Assembly (NCBI RefSeq): GCF_032921865.1
Contig: NZ_CP136684.1
Coordinates: forward strand, 850,501 to 914,500
Length of the DNA stretch: 64,000 bases
From: Thalassospira lucentensis
Lineage (GTDB): Bacteria > Pseudomonadota > Alphaproteobacteria > Rhodospirillales > Thalassospiraceae
Direction of reading: 5' to 3'
In this document: positions 42,195-52,274 of the stretch, piece by piece
How the letters are laid out: each line of letters begins with the position of its first letter
Numbering within the stretch: the first letter of the stretch is position 1
Notes under the pieces: model-generated
Seen by the model: the letters and a program-made list of their open reading frames with translations, nothing else
Databases searched by the model: none
What the model was told of the DNA's origin: nothing
Translations under genes and position numbers: made by a program

Positions 42195-45065
42195 TCAGGC
42201 CTCTTTCTCAGCTGTCGCGACCTGCTGGGCCGCGGCGGACGGATCATGGTCCATCGGCTCGGGATTGATATCGACATGCTCGGCCATGCGTTCCACCTGC
42301 GACAGTTTGGCAAGGGCAAGGGTAACCGCCCCGACAACCGTCAGGAACACGCCAAGGTCAAAGCCCATGGCAGATGCCAGTTCAAATTCGCCGACAATCG
42401 GCAGATGAACATGGACAAAGCCACTGGTCAGGAACGGCAGCCCCGCCACCCAGGCCGAAAGACCCGTAATGGCCGCGGCAATCACACCCAACCCGATCAT
42501 GCCGTGATAATTGGCTTTCATGCGGTTCTGGGTCCAGCCAAAGCCCGACGCCATATATTGCATGACCAGTGCGACCGAAACGACCAGACCGGCGATAAAG
42601 CCACCGCCCGGTTCGTTATGGCCGCGCAGGAAGATGTAAACCCCCACCAGCAGCGCCAGCGGCAACATCACCCGCGTTGCAATGACCATCATCATCGGAT
42701 GGCGATCAGCCGACCGGCGATTATCGACCACCCAGCTTGCAAGACGTTTCGCCGCCTCACCCTGGGTAACCGTTTCAATCAGGGCAAAGATCGAAAGGGC
42801 GGCAATGCCAAGAACGATGATCTCGCCAAAGGTATCAAAACCGCGGAAATCAACGAGGATCACGTTGACCACGTTGGTCCCCCCGCCTTCGATTTTCGAA
42901 TTGGCCAGATGATAGGCTGAAATCGAATTAGGCAATTCACGCGTCATGATCGCCCAGACAGCCCCGCCCATGCCAAGACCGGCCGCGATTGCAATTACCC
43001 AGTCGCGGAACTTGCGTCCCGGCTGGCTTTCCTTCGGGGTTTCCTTTGGCAGGATGTTCAGCGCCAGCAACATCAGGATGACCGTCACCACCTCGACCGA
43101 GATCTGCGTCAGGGCAAGATCCGGTGCCGACAGATAGATAAAGCCAAGCGAGACGATCAAACCGATGACCCCCACCAGAAGCAGGGTCAGAAGCCGGTTG
43201 TGATGCATCGCGACCGCCGCGATACAGGTCCCGACCAGAAGCACCCAGCCAATGGCAGCGGGCGGTGAAACCGCCAGAAGTTCACGTGTGCCTGCGGTAT
43301 GATCCGGTTCGGCATAGAACCCCGAAAGACCGATGGCAATCGCGGCAAAGACCATAACCGCAAGATAGCGTTGCAGCGAACCGTTATGCAGATTGTCCGA
43401 TATCACACGGCAAAGCGCGACGACCTTGACGATCAGGCAGTCAAACATGGCCTTGGCGTCGGGCCGCGACAGGTTGGCCGTTACCGACATCAAACCGCCA
43501 TGGCGCAGCAAAAGCAACGCACCGCCGATAAGGGCAATCGTGCTCATGGCAAGTGCCGGGGTCAGCCCGTGCCAAAGTGCCAGATAATAGTCCGGAAGGT
43601 TCCCGCCCGTGACCGCATTGGACGTGGCCGCCACCAGCGGCCCGGCAATTGCTGCCGGGAACAAGCCGATCAGAACCACAAGAACCGTCAGGAATGCGGG
43701 CGGTGCCCACATGCCAAAGGGCGGATCATGGGGATGATGGGGCAGTTCATCACGGGTTTTGCCAAACCAGACATGGAAGATAAAGCGCAGCGAATAAGCA
43801 ACCGAGAACAGCGCGCCAACCGTCGCCAGCAACGGCACGATCCAGTTCTGATCAAGCCAGACGGTATGCCATGCTTCTTCCAGCATCATTTCCTTGGACA
43901 GGAACCCGTTTAACGGAATGATCCCGGCCATCGATGCGGCCGAAATGATCCCGATGGTCCCGGCAATCGGCATCAGGTTCAGCAACCCGCCCAGACGGCG
44001 AATATCGCGCGTCCCGGTTTCATGGTCGATGATCCCGGCGGTCATGAACAGAGCCGCCTTGAAGGTCGCATGGTTGATGATATGAAACACGCCCGCAACG
44101 GCGGCCATCGGCGTACCGAAACCAAACAGCATGGTCACAAGACCAAGGTGGCTGACCGTGGAATAGGCCAGAAGCCCCTTAAGGTCGTGTTTGAAGATCG
44201 CAATCCATGCGCCCAGCACCATGGTCACAAGACCGGCGGTCGCAACGATATAGAACCATTCCGGCGTTCCCGACAGAACCGGCCACATGCGCGCCATCAA
44301 AAAGATGCCCGCCTTCACCATGGTTGCCGAATGCAGATAGGCCGAAACCGGTGTCGGTGCGGCCATGGCATGCGGCAGCCAGAAATGGAACGGGAACTGT
44401 GCGGATTTGGTAAAGCAGCCCAAGAGGATCAGAACAAGGGCTGGCACATAAAGCGGTGACGCCTGGATCAGATCTGCATTTTGCAGGATCACCGTCAGGT
44501 CATAGGACCCGACGATATTTCCAAGGATCAGCATCCCGGCAATCATCGCAAGCCCGCCTGCCCCGGTAACGGTCAGCGCCATACGCGCGCCCTGTCGACC
44601 TTCGGGCAGATGTTTCCAGTAACCGATCAGAAGGAAGGATGACAGCGACGTCAGTTCCCAGAAAATCAGCAGAAGCAGAATGTTGTCCGACAGAACAATG
44701 CCGACCATCGCGCCCTGAAACAGCAGCAGGAACACATAGAACCGCCCCATCGGATCGTCTTTCGACAGATAGAAACGGGCATAAATGATGATCAGCAGAC
44801 CAATCCCCAGGATCAGGGTCGCAAACAGCAATCCCAGACCATCAAGGAAGAAGGTCACGTTCAATCCCAGTTCGGTCAGCCATTCATAGCGGACCTGAAA
44901 CACTTCTCCGCCAATAACGGCCGGCGCCTTGGCGATAAGCAGGATCAGGGCAAGCAGCGTGACCGAGCCGGTTGCTGTGGCGCACGCATTGCGCCCGGCC
45001 CTGATCATGACGGCGGGTAACACCGCCCCAAGGAAGGGAAGCAAAACAATGAGGGTGAGACTCAT
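42195..45065 (-). CDS. Mrp-type Na+/H+ antiporter fused subunit A-B
   Basis: A 956-residue membrane protein. Residues 1 to ~780 are subunit A, homologous to NuoL (FWELTSLSSFLLIGYWKHLP, GAFTKSAQFPFHFWLPHAM-like stretch, and the C-terminal A domain). Residues ~800-956 are subunit B, seen in FLRGHNEPGGGFIAGLVVS and TSGFVHVHLPIVGEFELAS. A and B are separate in Bacillus-type (group 1) operons but fused in group 2 (Pha/Mrp A'), as in Rhizobiales and Vibrio. The complex exchanges Na+ (or K+) for H+ and helps tolerate salt and alkaline conditions. AAGGG precedes the ATG; the operon promoter should lie in 45066-45244. Confidence 0.95.
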   Translation of the reverse strand: MSLTLIVLLPFLGAVLPAVMIRAGRNACATATGSVTLLALILLIAKAPAVIGGEVFQVRYEWLTELGLNVTFFLDGLGLLFATLILGIGLLIIIYARFYLSKDDPMGRFYVFLLLFQGAMVGIVLSDNILLLLIFWELTSLSSFLLIGYWKHLPEGRQGARMALTVTGAGGLAMIAGMLILGNIVGSYDLTVILQNADLIQASPLYVPALVLILLGCFTKSAQFPFHFWLPHAMAAPTPVSAYLHSATMVKAGIFLMARMWPVLSGTPEWFYIVATAGLVTMVLGAWIAIFKHDLKGLLAYSTVSHLGLVTMLFGFGTPMAAVAGVFHIINHATFKAALFMTAGIIDHETGTRDIRRLGGLLNLMPIAGTIGIISAASMAGIIPLNGFLSKEMMLEEAWHTVWLDQNWIVPLLATVGALFSVAYSLRFIFHVWFGKTRDELPHHPHDPPFGMWAPPAFLTVLVVLIGLFPAAIAGPLVAATSNAVTGGNLPDYYLALWHGLTPALAMSTIALIGGALLLLRHGGLMSVTANLSRPDAKAMFDCLIVKVVALCRVISDNLHNGSLQRYLAVMVFAAIAIGLSGFYAEPDHTAGTRELLAVSPPAAIGWVLLVGTCIAAVAMHHNRLLTLLLVGVIGLIVSLGFIYLSAPDLALTQISVEVVTVILMLLALNILPKETPKESQPGRKFRDWVIAIAAGLGMGGAVWAIMTRELPNSISAYHLANSKIEGGGTNVVNVILVDFRGFDTFGEIIVLGIAALSIFALIETVTQGEAAKRLASWVVDNRRSADRHPMMMVIATRVMLPLALLVGVYIFLRGHNEPGGGFIAGLVVSVALVMQYMASGFGWTQNRMKANYHGMIGLGVIAAAITGLSAWVAGLPFLTSGFVHVHLPIVGEFELASAMGFDLGVFLTVVGAVTLALAKLSQVERMAEHVDINPEPMDHDPSAAAQQVATAEKEA

Positions 45066-45244
45066 GAAAGACCCTTATATTTGGAAAACGCCGCAACGCC
45101 CCCAACGCGCAACAGCAAGAAAATTCTGGCAGAAAGTAATATTTGTGCTGAAAATGGTCAAGAAAACCCAAACGGCGCAGTTTTTTGCCTTCAGGTTGTC
45201 AAGTGATGCGGATCACCGACTCTTTTCGCTATTCCGGCTCAAAA

Positions 45245-46453
45245 CTATCGCCGCCCTCCCGCCAGTCGGATGGCTTCGGGCATGTTGCGCAATCGTCCCA
45301 TGGCGATAAAGCCCAGTAATGGCCCCACCGCCAGCATGGCAAACGCCCCCCACCAGCCAAAACCATCGGCAATCACCGGCACCAGATGGATCGATCCAAG
45401 GGCAATAAGAAAGCCGATGGCATTTTGCATGGTCAGCGCCGTTCCCACCTGATGGGGATCGGCCAGTTCGATCACGCAGGATGAAAATTGCGCAGAATCG
45501 GCAATCACCGAAATGCCCCAGACAATACAGACGACAATCAGGATCGGGACCGACGCATCGCCAAGCGCCCCGGCAACAAGGGCGCAGATGCCACTGACCG
45601 CCATTGCGGCCATGGTCACCGTCGTCCGCCCGATCCGGTCCGCCAGCAAACCACCCGCAAGGCTCCCGAACGCGCCGATACCAACAATCGCAAATGTCAG
45701 AAGCGCCGCCCAGATACCGGGATTATCAAATTCCCGCCCGGAAAGCGCCCCATACAGGAACAACCCGATCCAGCCCCACATGGCATACAGTTCCCACATA
45801 TGCCCAAAATACCCGTAACAGGCATGGCGCAGGGGTTTGTTCGACCAGATTTGGCCCACCATGCGCGGATCAAATCGCGGGGATTTTCCCGGCGTCCCAC
45901 CCAGTTTGACAAACAGGATCGCCACACCGGCGATATAAGCCGAAATACTGGCGATCACGATCACCATCCGCCAGTCAAGCGGCACTGCCACGGCAAACAG
46001 ATGCGGCAGGGCCGACCCCATGGTCAATGCACCGACCAGCAACCCAACCAGAAATCCCGTATCGCCGCGTGACCAGGTCGCGACCATTTTCATGCCGATG
46101 GGATAAATCCCTGCCATGCAGACCCCGGTAATCAGGCGAAGCCCGATCACAACCACCCCGTCGACCGGCACGGTCAGGATCAGAAGATTGGCGGTCGCAG
46201 CAATCAATGCGGATGCCGCCCAGAAACGCCTTGGCTCAACCCGGTCGGCCAGACCGAAAAACGCGCTGATCAAAGTGCCCAGTACAAACCCCAGCAAGAC
46301 CGAACTGGTAAACAGGGATGATTGCACCGCCCCCAGATCAAACTCGGCCCGCAATTGCGGCAATACCGCCGTTGCCGAAAACCACAGCGCAAGTGCCATC
46401 AACTGGCAAATCGTGATCATGCCAACGGCAAATGGTTTGCCTGCCTGCGCCAT
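45245..46453 (-). CDS. Major facilitator superfamily transporter
   Basis: A 402-residue protein with 12 predicted membrane spans. Early GLADRVEPRRFW (loop between spans 2 and 3, MFS motif A) and the mid loop GTPGKSPRFDPRM are recognisable, with FGYFGHMWELYAMWGWIG in the second half. The start at 46453 has GGGGA five to six bases upstream, rather than the ATG at 46471. Substrate is not known. It sits between the Mrp operon and the ABC/ligase cluster on the same strand. Confidence 0.88.
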   Translation of the reverse strand: MAQAGKPFAVGMITICQLMALALWFSATAVLPQLRAEFDLGAVQSSLFTSSVLLGFVLGTLISAFFGLADRVEPRRFWAASALIAATANLLILTVPVDGVVVIGLRLITGVCMAGIYPIGMKMVATWSRGDTGFLVGLLVGALTMGSALPHLFAVAVPLDWRMVIVIASISAYIAGVAILFVKLGGTPGKSPRFDPRMVGQIWSNKPLRHACYGYFGHMWELYAMWGWIGLFLYGALSGREFDNPGIWAALLTFAIVGIGAFGSLAGGLLADRIGRTTVTMAAMAVSGICALVAGALGDASVPILIVVCIVWGISVIADSAQFSSCVIELADPHQVGTALTMQNAIGFLIALGSIHLVPVIADGFGWWGAFAMLAVGPLLGFIAMGRLRNMPEAIRLAGGRR

Positions 46454-46540
46454 GCTTTCCCCTGTAATCATTCAAATTTATGCGCCATCATACATTGCCA
46501 AAGGGCAATGACCAGTGGCCCATGCACAAAACAAAAAAAT

Positions 46541-46564
46541 GCCGCCCGAACAAAGCCGGACGGC
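46541..46564 (-). terminator. Intrinsic terminator of the ABC/ligase operon
   Basis: GCCGCCCG (46541-46548) pairs with CGGACGGC (46557-46564) with one wobble, followed on the minus strand by a seven-T run. It lies ~95 bases after the PaaK-like gene. Confidence 0.85.
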
Positions 46565-46658
46565 ACCAAGTTTCCCGAGCGGGAATGAAACGGGTAGATA
46601 CCTTTTCGCAGTATCGGTCCCGTGACGGGACAACTGCAAAAAGGGTTCTGGCGGTTGC

Positions 46659-47894
46659 TCAGGAATAGTCGCGCTGGTCGTCGATCACCTTGCCATCATT
46701 GGGCAGACTGCCCGGTGTTGCGATTTCGACCCTGCCGCGCAGCTTGCAGATCGAATGCAGGCTATCCATCACCGCATCGGCACTGAACCCGGCGGCATCG
46801 GTTTCACAGGCCAGCGTCATGACATCGACATCGTTTTCACGGGTTACGACCAGACGGGCCTTGCCGATATCCGCATGGCGTTTGACGACCTCGGCAATCT
46901 GGTGGGGATGGACAAACATGCCTTTGACCTTGGTGGTCTGATCGGCACGGCCCATCCAGCCCTTGATGCGCATATTGGTCCGCCCGCACGGGCTTGGCCC
47001 CGATGCAATCGCCGAAAGATCACCGGTGGCAAACCGGATCAGCGGATAATCCATATTAAGGCTGGTAACAACGACCTCGCCCACCTCGCCCTCGGCCACC
47101 GGATCACCGGTACCGGGACGCACGATTTCAAGGATGATGTCCTCGGCAACGATCATGCCGCTTTTGGCATCGCTTTCATAAGCAATCAGGCCAAGATCGG
47201 CACTGGCATAACATTGCAGCATGGCAACACCGCGTTCGGCAAACCAGTCGCGCAATGACGGCGGCAATGCCTCGCCCGACACAAGCGCACGGGTGATGGA
47301 TGAAACATCCCCGCCCAGTTCGTCGGCCTTTTCCATCAGGATTTTCAGAAACGACGGTGTTCCGGAATAGCCGGTCGGTTTCAGGTCGGTGATCGCCTTG
47401 ATCTGGGCCTCGGTCTGGCCAACACCGGCCGGGATCACCGCACAGCCACACGCACGCGCGCCGCTGTCAAAAATGAAGCCGCCCGGTGTCAGGTGATAGG
47501 ACAGGCAGTTATGAATAATGTCGCCCGGCCGGAACCCGGCAGCAAAAAACGCGCGCCCCATCCGCCACCAGTCATCACCCTTGCCTTCGGGATCGTAAAT
47601 CGGCCCCGGGCTTTGGAAAATACGGCCAAGGGCCGGCACCGGTGTTGCATTCAACCCGGCAAAGGGCGGATTTTTCGCCTGCATGTCAATCAGGTCGGAT
47701 TTGCGCGTCACCGGCAGTTTTGCCAGTGCCTCGCGACTGTTGATCGTCTGCGGATCAACACCTTCAAGGATACGGCCAAACCCGGCGGCCTTGCTTTTTG
47801 CGTGATGAATAACCCGCGGCAATGCCGCCATCAAACCGGTTTCACGGTCTTTGGGGCTGCGGGTTTCACTGGCGTCAAAGTAGGTATTAAGCAT
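46659..47894 (-). CDS. PaaK-like AMP-dependent acyl-CoA ligase
   Basis: A 411-residue adenylate-forming enzyme of the phenylacetate-CoA ligase branch. It begins near YFDASETRSPKDRE, the family's opening, and shows the acyl-pocket stretch YHLTPGGFIFDSG, TGYSGTPSFLK, LQCYASADLG and RIKGWMGRAD. It lacks the P-loop variant of long-chain ligases and should activate a small aromatic or branched carboxylic acid to its CoA ester. The ATG at 47894 is chosen; a GTG at 47930, nine bases after the livF-type gene stop, is possible. It is the last gene of the transporter operon. Confidence 0.85.
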   Translation of the reverse strand: MLNTYFDASETRSPKDRETGLMAALPRVIHHAKSKAAGFGRILEGVDPQTINSREALAKLPVTRKSDLIDMQAKNPPFAGLNATPVPALGRIFQSPGPIYDPEGKGDDWWRMGRAFFAAGFRPGDIIHNCLSYHLTPGGFIFDSGARACGCAVIPAGVGQTEAQIKAITDLKPTGYSGTPSFLKILMEKADELGGDVSSITRALVSGEALPPSLRDWFAERGVAMLQCYASADLGLIAYESDAKSGMIVAEDIILEIVRPGTGDPVAEGEVGEVVVTSLNMDYPLIRFATGDLSAIASGPSPCGRTNMRIKGWMGRADQTTKVKGMFVHPHQIAEVVKRHADIGKARLVVTRENDVDVMTLACETDAAGFSADAVMDSLHSICKLRGRVEIATPGSLPNDGKVIDDQRDYS

Positions 47895-47939
47895 GGTGGC
47901 CGGGTCCGTTTTCTGGTCGTTACAAGGCACAGGCGCGTG

Positions 47940-48761
47940 TTAAAGCCAACGCTTGCGACGTTTGTACGATTTGATGTTCTTGAAGCTTTTGCGGTCTTCC
48001 GAACCGCCGCCAAGATAGAATTCCTTGACGTCTTCGTTGTTCAGAAGCTCGTCACGGGTGCCATCCAGAACCACCTTGCCGCTTTCCATGATGTAGCCGT
48101 AATCGGCAACCTTCAGCGCAAAATTGGCGTTCTGTTCAACGATCAGCATGGTGATGCCCTGCTCGCGGTTGATCTTTTCGATGATCCCGAACACTTCCTT
48201 CACCAGCAAGGGTGACAGACCCATCGAAGGTTCATCAAGCAAAATCATTTTCGGACGCGCCATCAACGACCGGCCAATCGCCAGCATCTGCTGTTCCCCG
48301 CCTGACAGATAACCGGCAAGCCCGGTGCGTTCGCGCAGACGCGGGAAATATTCAAACACCATGTCGATATCGTCCTTAACGCCCTTGTCCTTGCGGGTAT
48401 AGGCACCAAGCCGAAGGTTCTCGACACAGGTCATGTCTTCGATGATACGGCGGCCTTCCATGACCTGAAACAGGCCGGAACGCACGATATCCTCGGGGCT
48501 GCCATTGGCGATCTGCTGCCCCATGAAATTGATGTCACCTCGGGTAACCTTGCCATCCTCGGTCTTGAGCAAACCAGAAATAGCCTTGAGCGTGGTCGAT
48601 TTCCCGGCCCCGTTCGGGCCCAGAAGGGTCACGATCTTGCCCTGCGGAACTTCAAGCGATACCCCGCGCAGCACAAGGATCACCTCGTCATACACGACTT
48701 CGATATTGTTGACCGACAGCAACGGTTCTGCGGTTTCGATCTTGCGGGCGGGCTCTGACAT
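47940..48761 (-). CDS. Branched-chain-type ABC transporter ATP-binding protein (LivF family)
   Basis: A 273-residue ATPase. Walker A is LLGPNGAGKST, signature LSGGEQQM and Walker B MILLDEPS; HLVVEQ-like switch is LIVEQNANFAL. The ~25-residue C-terminal tail is unusually basic (SFKNIKSYKRRKRWL), not found in typical LivF. The start at 48761 follows AGGGG; the ATG at 48779 is less likely. It pairs with the LivG-type gene at 54227. Confidence 0.93.
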   Translation of the reverse strand: MSEPARKIETAEPLLSVNNIEVVYDEVILVLRGVSLEVPQGKIVTLLGPNGAGKSTTLKAISGLLKTEDGKVTRGDINFMGQQIANGSPEDIVRSGLFQVMEGRRIIEDMTCVENLRLGAYTRKDKGVKDDIDMVFEYFPRLRERTGLAGYLSGGEQQMLAIGRSLMARPKMILLDEPSMGLSPLLVKEVFGIIEKINREQGITMLIVEQNANFALKVADYGYIMESGKVVLDGTRDELLNNEDVKEFYLGGGSEDRKSFKNIKSYKRRKRWL

Positions 48762-48871
48762 GGTGTCCCCTTCAATCACGTTCTGATTACATCTCCCGGC
48801 GCCGGGGCGGGCGCGCTTTTCGCCACCCCGCCCCGAACACCTTCGGGAGACAGCCGTCTTCTGACTACGAC

Positions 48872-50110
48872 TTAATAGCCGAGCCAGTCGTCACGACGCG
48901 GCAGAGTTACCGTGGTCAGTTTTTCGACCGTCGGTTCACCACCCTTGGCACTGCCGTTATAGATATTCACGGTGTTGATGCCGCGATGATCTTCGGCCGT
49001 CCAGGTTGCCGGCATGCAGACACCTTCAAGACCTTTCGGCACCCAGTCGGTGCGGGCATACATCCCGGCCTTGATGTTTTCGCCGGTGATGCCGCCATTG
49101 GCCTTGGCCCATTCCATGGCTTCTTTCATGTAATAGACCGAGCAAATGCCGCGGATATAGTGGTGCGTACGGAACTGTTCGCCCGAGCTATCGGACATTT
49201 TCGAGATTTCACGCACCAGTTCCATGCCCGGTACGCCCTCGTCGGTCCAGAAGCTGGTCATCGCCGGGAAGACATAGTTTTCAACATCGCCGATGGTTTT
49301 CAGCGTTTCAAAGTCACCCGCCCAGATATTGGCGAGCCATTTCGGGGACGCGCCAACCGTGTCACACGATTTCACCAGCGAAACCACCGACGGGCCGAGG
49401 TTGCCAAGATATCCATAATTGGTTCCGGCTTCCTTGATCGTCAGGCACTGCGCCTTGAAATCGCCCGGCTTCATCGAAACAACAACCGGCTCGGTCACTT
49501 CAAAACCAAGTTCGGTCGCATATTCCGCACAGGCTTCTTTGGGGGCGTTCGGATACGGGTGGTTATCCCCGATATGCGAAAATACCGGCTTGCCAGAACC
49601 ACCCGATGTTTTCCAGTCTTCGGCAGCCCACTGAACCATTGCACGGCAGGCATCGGAATAGGATGCGCCATAGAAGAAGTTATAGGGGGCCGGCTTTGCA
49701 GTTTTCGGGTTTTTCGCGGTCGGATCGGTCAGATGGCCGGAATAGGATGCGGAATAGACCGGCACCTTGTCCTGGGCCACAAAGCTGATCAGGGCTTCGG
49801 TATCACCCGTACCCCAGCCCTGCATGGCGACCATTTCATTGCGCGAACGCCATTTTTTATAGTTCGCAATGGCCTGCGGCACCTTGTAGGCGTAATCCAC
49901 CGATTCAGAATCCAGAACCGTGCCGTCAATCCCGCCATGGGTGTTGACATAAGACAGTGCATCGCGAACCCCGTCGGCATAAAACTTGCCGATGAAGCCG
50001 GTGGCACCGGTGATATCCATCAGATGGCCGACGAATACTTCGTCTGCCTTGGCTGCCGTTACCGACAGGCCGGTTGCAACCATCGCGGTTGCAGCAATCA
50101 GTCTTTTCAT
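48872..50110 (-). CDS. Branched-chain-type ABC transporter substrate-binding protein
   Basis: A 412-residue periplasmic binding protein. The signal peptide is MKRLIAATAMVATGLSVTAAKA (about 22 residues); the mature part starts DEVFVGHLMDITGATG. The LivJ-like fold is recognised by this opening and by GTGDTEALISFVA and DGVRDALSYVNTHGG. The ligand need not be an amino acid: binding proteins of this family also take aromatic and short-chain acids, which would fit the two acyl-CoA ligases here. GGGAG lies about eight bases before the ATG. Confidence 0.92.
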   Translation of the reverse strand: MKRLIAATAMVATGLSVTAAKADEVFVGHLMDITGATGFIGKFYADGVRDALSYVNTHGGIDGTVLDSESVDYAYKVPQAIANYKKWRSRNEMVAMQGWGTGDTEALISFVAQDKVPVYSASYSGHLTDPTAKNPKTAKPAPYNFFYGASYSDACRAMVQWAAEDWKTSGGSGKPVFSHIGDNHPYPNAPKEACAEYATELGFEVTEPVVVSMKPGDFKAQCLTIKEAGTNYGYLGNLGPSVVSLVKSCDTVGASPKWLANIWAGDFETLKTIGDVENYVFPAMTSFWTDEGVPGMELVREISKMSDSSGEQFRTHHYIRGICSVYYMKEAMEWAKANGGITGENIKAGMYARTDWVPKGLEGVCMPATWTAEDHRGINTVNIYNGSAKGGEPTVEKLTTVTLPRRDDWLGY

Positions 50111-50220
50111 CACGACGTCTCCCTTGGACGTTTTCATCAACGATATAGCCTCCCGGTCTCCCCCGATTTTGATCCTGCCCCTTTTGTGTTTTTTAGCGGG
50201 GCGGGTTTCGGCGGTAATTA

Positions 50221-51294
50221 TCAGTACGAGAAGGGATAAAGCTTCCAGTACGCCCTGATCTGCTGCCAGCGGTGCGCGAGCCCGTCCGGTTCGAAGATCA
50301 GGAAAAGGATGATGGCCAGACCGATCGCCATCTCCTTGATATAGGCCAGTCCATCGGTCACAGCCGTTGAATTGGCCCATTCGAAAACACTTAAAAGCCC
50401 GACACCGTTTTCCATGACTTCCGGCAGCAGAACCATGAAGACGGTCCCCATCAGCGTGCCCTTGACCGAGCCAAGACCGCCAATGATGATCATGCCCAGA
50501 AACTGGATCGACAGCAGGATGGTAAAGCCCTCGGCCGAGACAAAGCCAAGATAGTGGCCATACATCGCCCCGCCGACCCCGGCATAGAAGGATGAAATCG
50601 CAAAGCTCATCAGACGATATTTCGTCAGATTGATGCCCATGATTTCCGCTGAAAGATAATGATCACGTACCGCAACAAAGGCACGGCCATCACGGGTCCG
50701 CATCAGGTTCGTGCCCAGCAGATACATGATCACAAGGAAGAACAGGCAGACATAGAAGAAGCTGAAATCATCCAGCACTTCATAACCGAACACATTGACC
50801 GGGTTCGCCGCCGCCCCATAAGACCCGCCGGTAAACCAGTCGGCCCGGGCAAAGAAATCTTCCAGGATGAACTGGGCGGCCAATGTCGCAATCGCCAGAT
50901 AAAGCCCCTTGATCCGGGCAGCAGGCAGACCGAACAAAAGCCCGACAGCCGCCGTCATAAGCCCCGCCAGCGGGATCGACAGCAAAACCGGAATGCCGGT
51001 CGTATTGTTGATCCAGGCGGATGCGAATGCGCCAAAGCCAAAGAACGCCGCATGACCCAACGAAATCTGCCCGGTGAAACCGACCAGAATATTCAGACCA
51101 AGGGCGGCAATCGCAAAGTACGAGATCTGAATGAACAGGTTGACGTAATAGCCATCCAGAACAAACGGGATCAGGGCGGTTGCAATCACACCAAGGATCG
51201 CGGCATTGCGCACAAAGGTGGTGTCGAAAATCCGCGTATCCTGTCGATAGGTGGTGCGAAAATCACCGCAGGGACGCATCGAAAATCCAGCCAT
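50221..51294 (-). CDS. Branched-chain-type ABC transporter permease (LivM family)
   Basis: A 357-residue permease with about nine to ten spans and a polar ~25-residue N-terminus. Family blocks are LGLNILVGFTGQISLGHAAFFGFGAF and the EAA-type loop KGLYLAIATLAAQFILED, followed by GGLGSVKGTLMGTVFMVLL. It ends close to the substrate-binding gene (110-base gap) and follows the LivH-type gene. Confidence 0.92.
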   Translation of the reverse strand: MAGFSMRPCGDFRTTYRQDTRIFDTTFVRNAAILGVIATALIPFVLDGYYVNLFIQISYFAIAALGLNILVGFTGQISLGHAAFFGFGAFASAWINNTTGIPVLLSIPLAGLMTAAVGLLFGLPAARIKGLYLAIATLAAQFILEDFFARADWFTGGSYGAAANPVNVFGYEVLDDFSFFYVCLFFLVIMYLLGTNLMRTRDGRAFVAVRDHYLSAEIMGINLTKYRLMSFAISSFYAGVGGAMYGHYLGFVSAEGFTILLSIQFLGMIIIGGLGSVKGTLMGTVFMVLLPEVMENGVGLLSVFEWANSTAVTDGLAYIKEMAIGLAIILFLIFEPDGLAHRWQQIRAYWKLYPFSY

Positions 51295-51312
51295 AACGTA
51301 TTACTCCGCCCC

Positions 51313-52206
51313 TTAGATGCGTTCGATGTCTTTGGTGCCAAACAGACCGTATGGCTTGATGCAAAGAATGATGATCAGCACATAGAACGGTGCGATCGAA
51401 AACAGGTTGCCCCAGTGCAGATACTGACCGTCGACAAACTCGGCGGTGTTTTCCAGAAGACCGATGATCACACCGCCGACAATCGCGCCGATGATTGAAT
51501 CAAGCCCGCCCAGAATGACCGCCGGGAAAACCTTGATCCCGATCACCGAAAGCGCGGATGAAACCCCGTTGACCATCCCGATCACGATACCGGCAACACC
51601 CGATACCAGGGCTGAAATCGCCCAGGACATGGCAAACACGGTCTTGACGGAAATACCAAGGCTTTGCGCGACCTGCTGGTCAAAGGCGGTGGCCCGCATC
51701 GCAAGGCCCAGCTTGGAATATTTGAAGAACCAGTAGAACGCCGCCATGATCACCAGCGAGATCACGAAACTCATGATATAGGCGGTTTCGATCTGCATGC
51801 CGAAAAGGTTGATCGACCGTTCGCTAAACACCTGCGGATAGGTCGCGGTGGTCGCACCGAATATCCATTTCGTTGCCGCCTGGAAAAAGATCGAAAGCCC
51901 GATCGTCACCATGATCACCGAAATGATCGGCTCGCCAATCATCGGGCGCAGCACCACCATTTGCAGGACAATGCCAAACGCCATCATGAACAGCAATGTG
52001 AACAGGAACCCAAGCCAGAAGGGCATCTGCATTTCCACCAGAAACGCATAACAAACCCATGCCCCGATCAAAAGAAACTCGCCCTGTGCGAAGTTCACGA
52101 TCTGGGTCGATTTGTAAATCAGCACGAAACACATGGCGACCACGCCATACAATGTTCCGACAATCAGCCCGTTAAGCAGAAGCTGAAACAGAAGTTCGAA
52201 ATTCAT
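51313..52206 (-). CDS. Branched-chain-type ABC transporter permease (LivH family)
   Basis: A 297-residue permease with about eight spans. LNGLIVGTLYGVVAMCFVLIYKSTQIVNFAQGEFLLIG in pieces is the LivH opening, and GLDSIIGAIVGGVIIGLLEN the later conserved loop. The start at 52206 is an ATG with AGGGATG upstream; the ATG at 52236 is not used. It is 68 bases after the ligase gene on the same strand. Confidence 0.93.
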   Translation of the reverse strand: MNFELLFQLLLNGLIVGTLYGVVAMCFVLIYKSTQIVNFAQGEFLLIGAWVCYAFLVEMQMPFWLGFLFTLLFMMAFGIVLQMVVLRPMIGEPIISVIMVTIGLSIFFQAATKWIFGATTATYPQVFSERSINLFGMQIETAYIMSFVISLVIMAAFYWFFKYSKLGLAMRATAFDQQVAQSLGISVKTVFAMSWAISALVSGVAGIVIGMVNGVSSALSVIGIKVFPAVILGGLDSIIGAIVGGVIIGLLENTAEFVDGQYLHWGNLFSIAPFYVLIIILCIKPYGLFGTKDIERI

Positions 52207-52274
52207 GTTGCCATCCCTGTAATGGCGGCCCCGCAACCTTTATGGCATTTGGGGCGCACTGTTTTATCGCTGCC

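Noticed and set aside
48986-50239. 417-residue open frame on the plus strand opposite the substrate-binding protein
   Set aside because: Shadow of a clear periplasmic binding protein with signal peptide; no independent signal.
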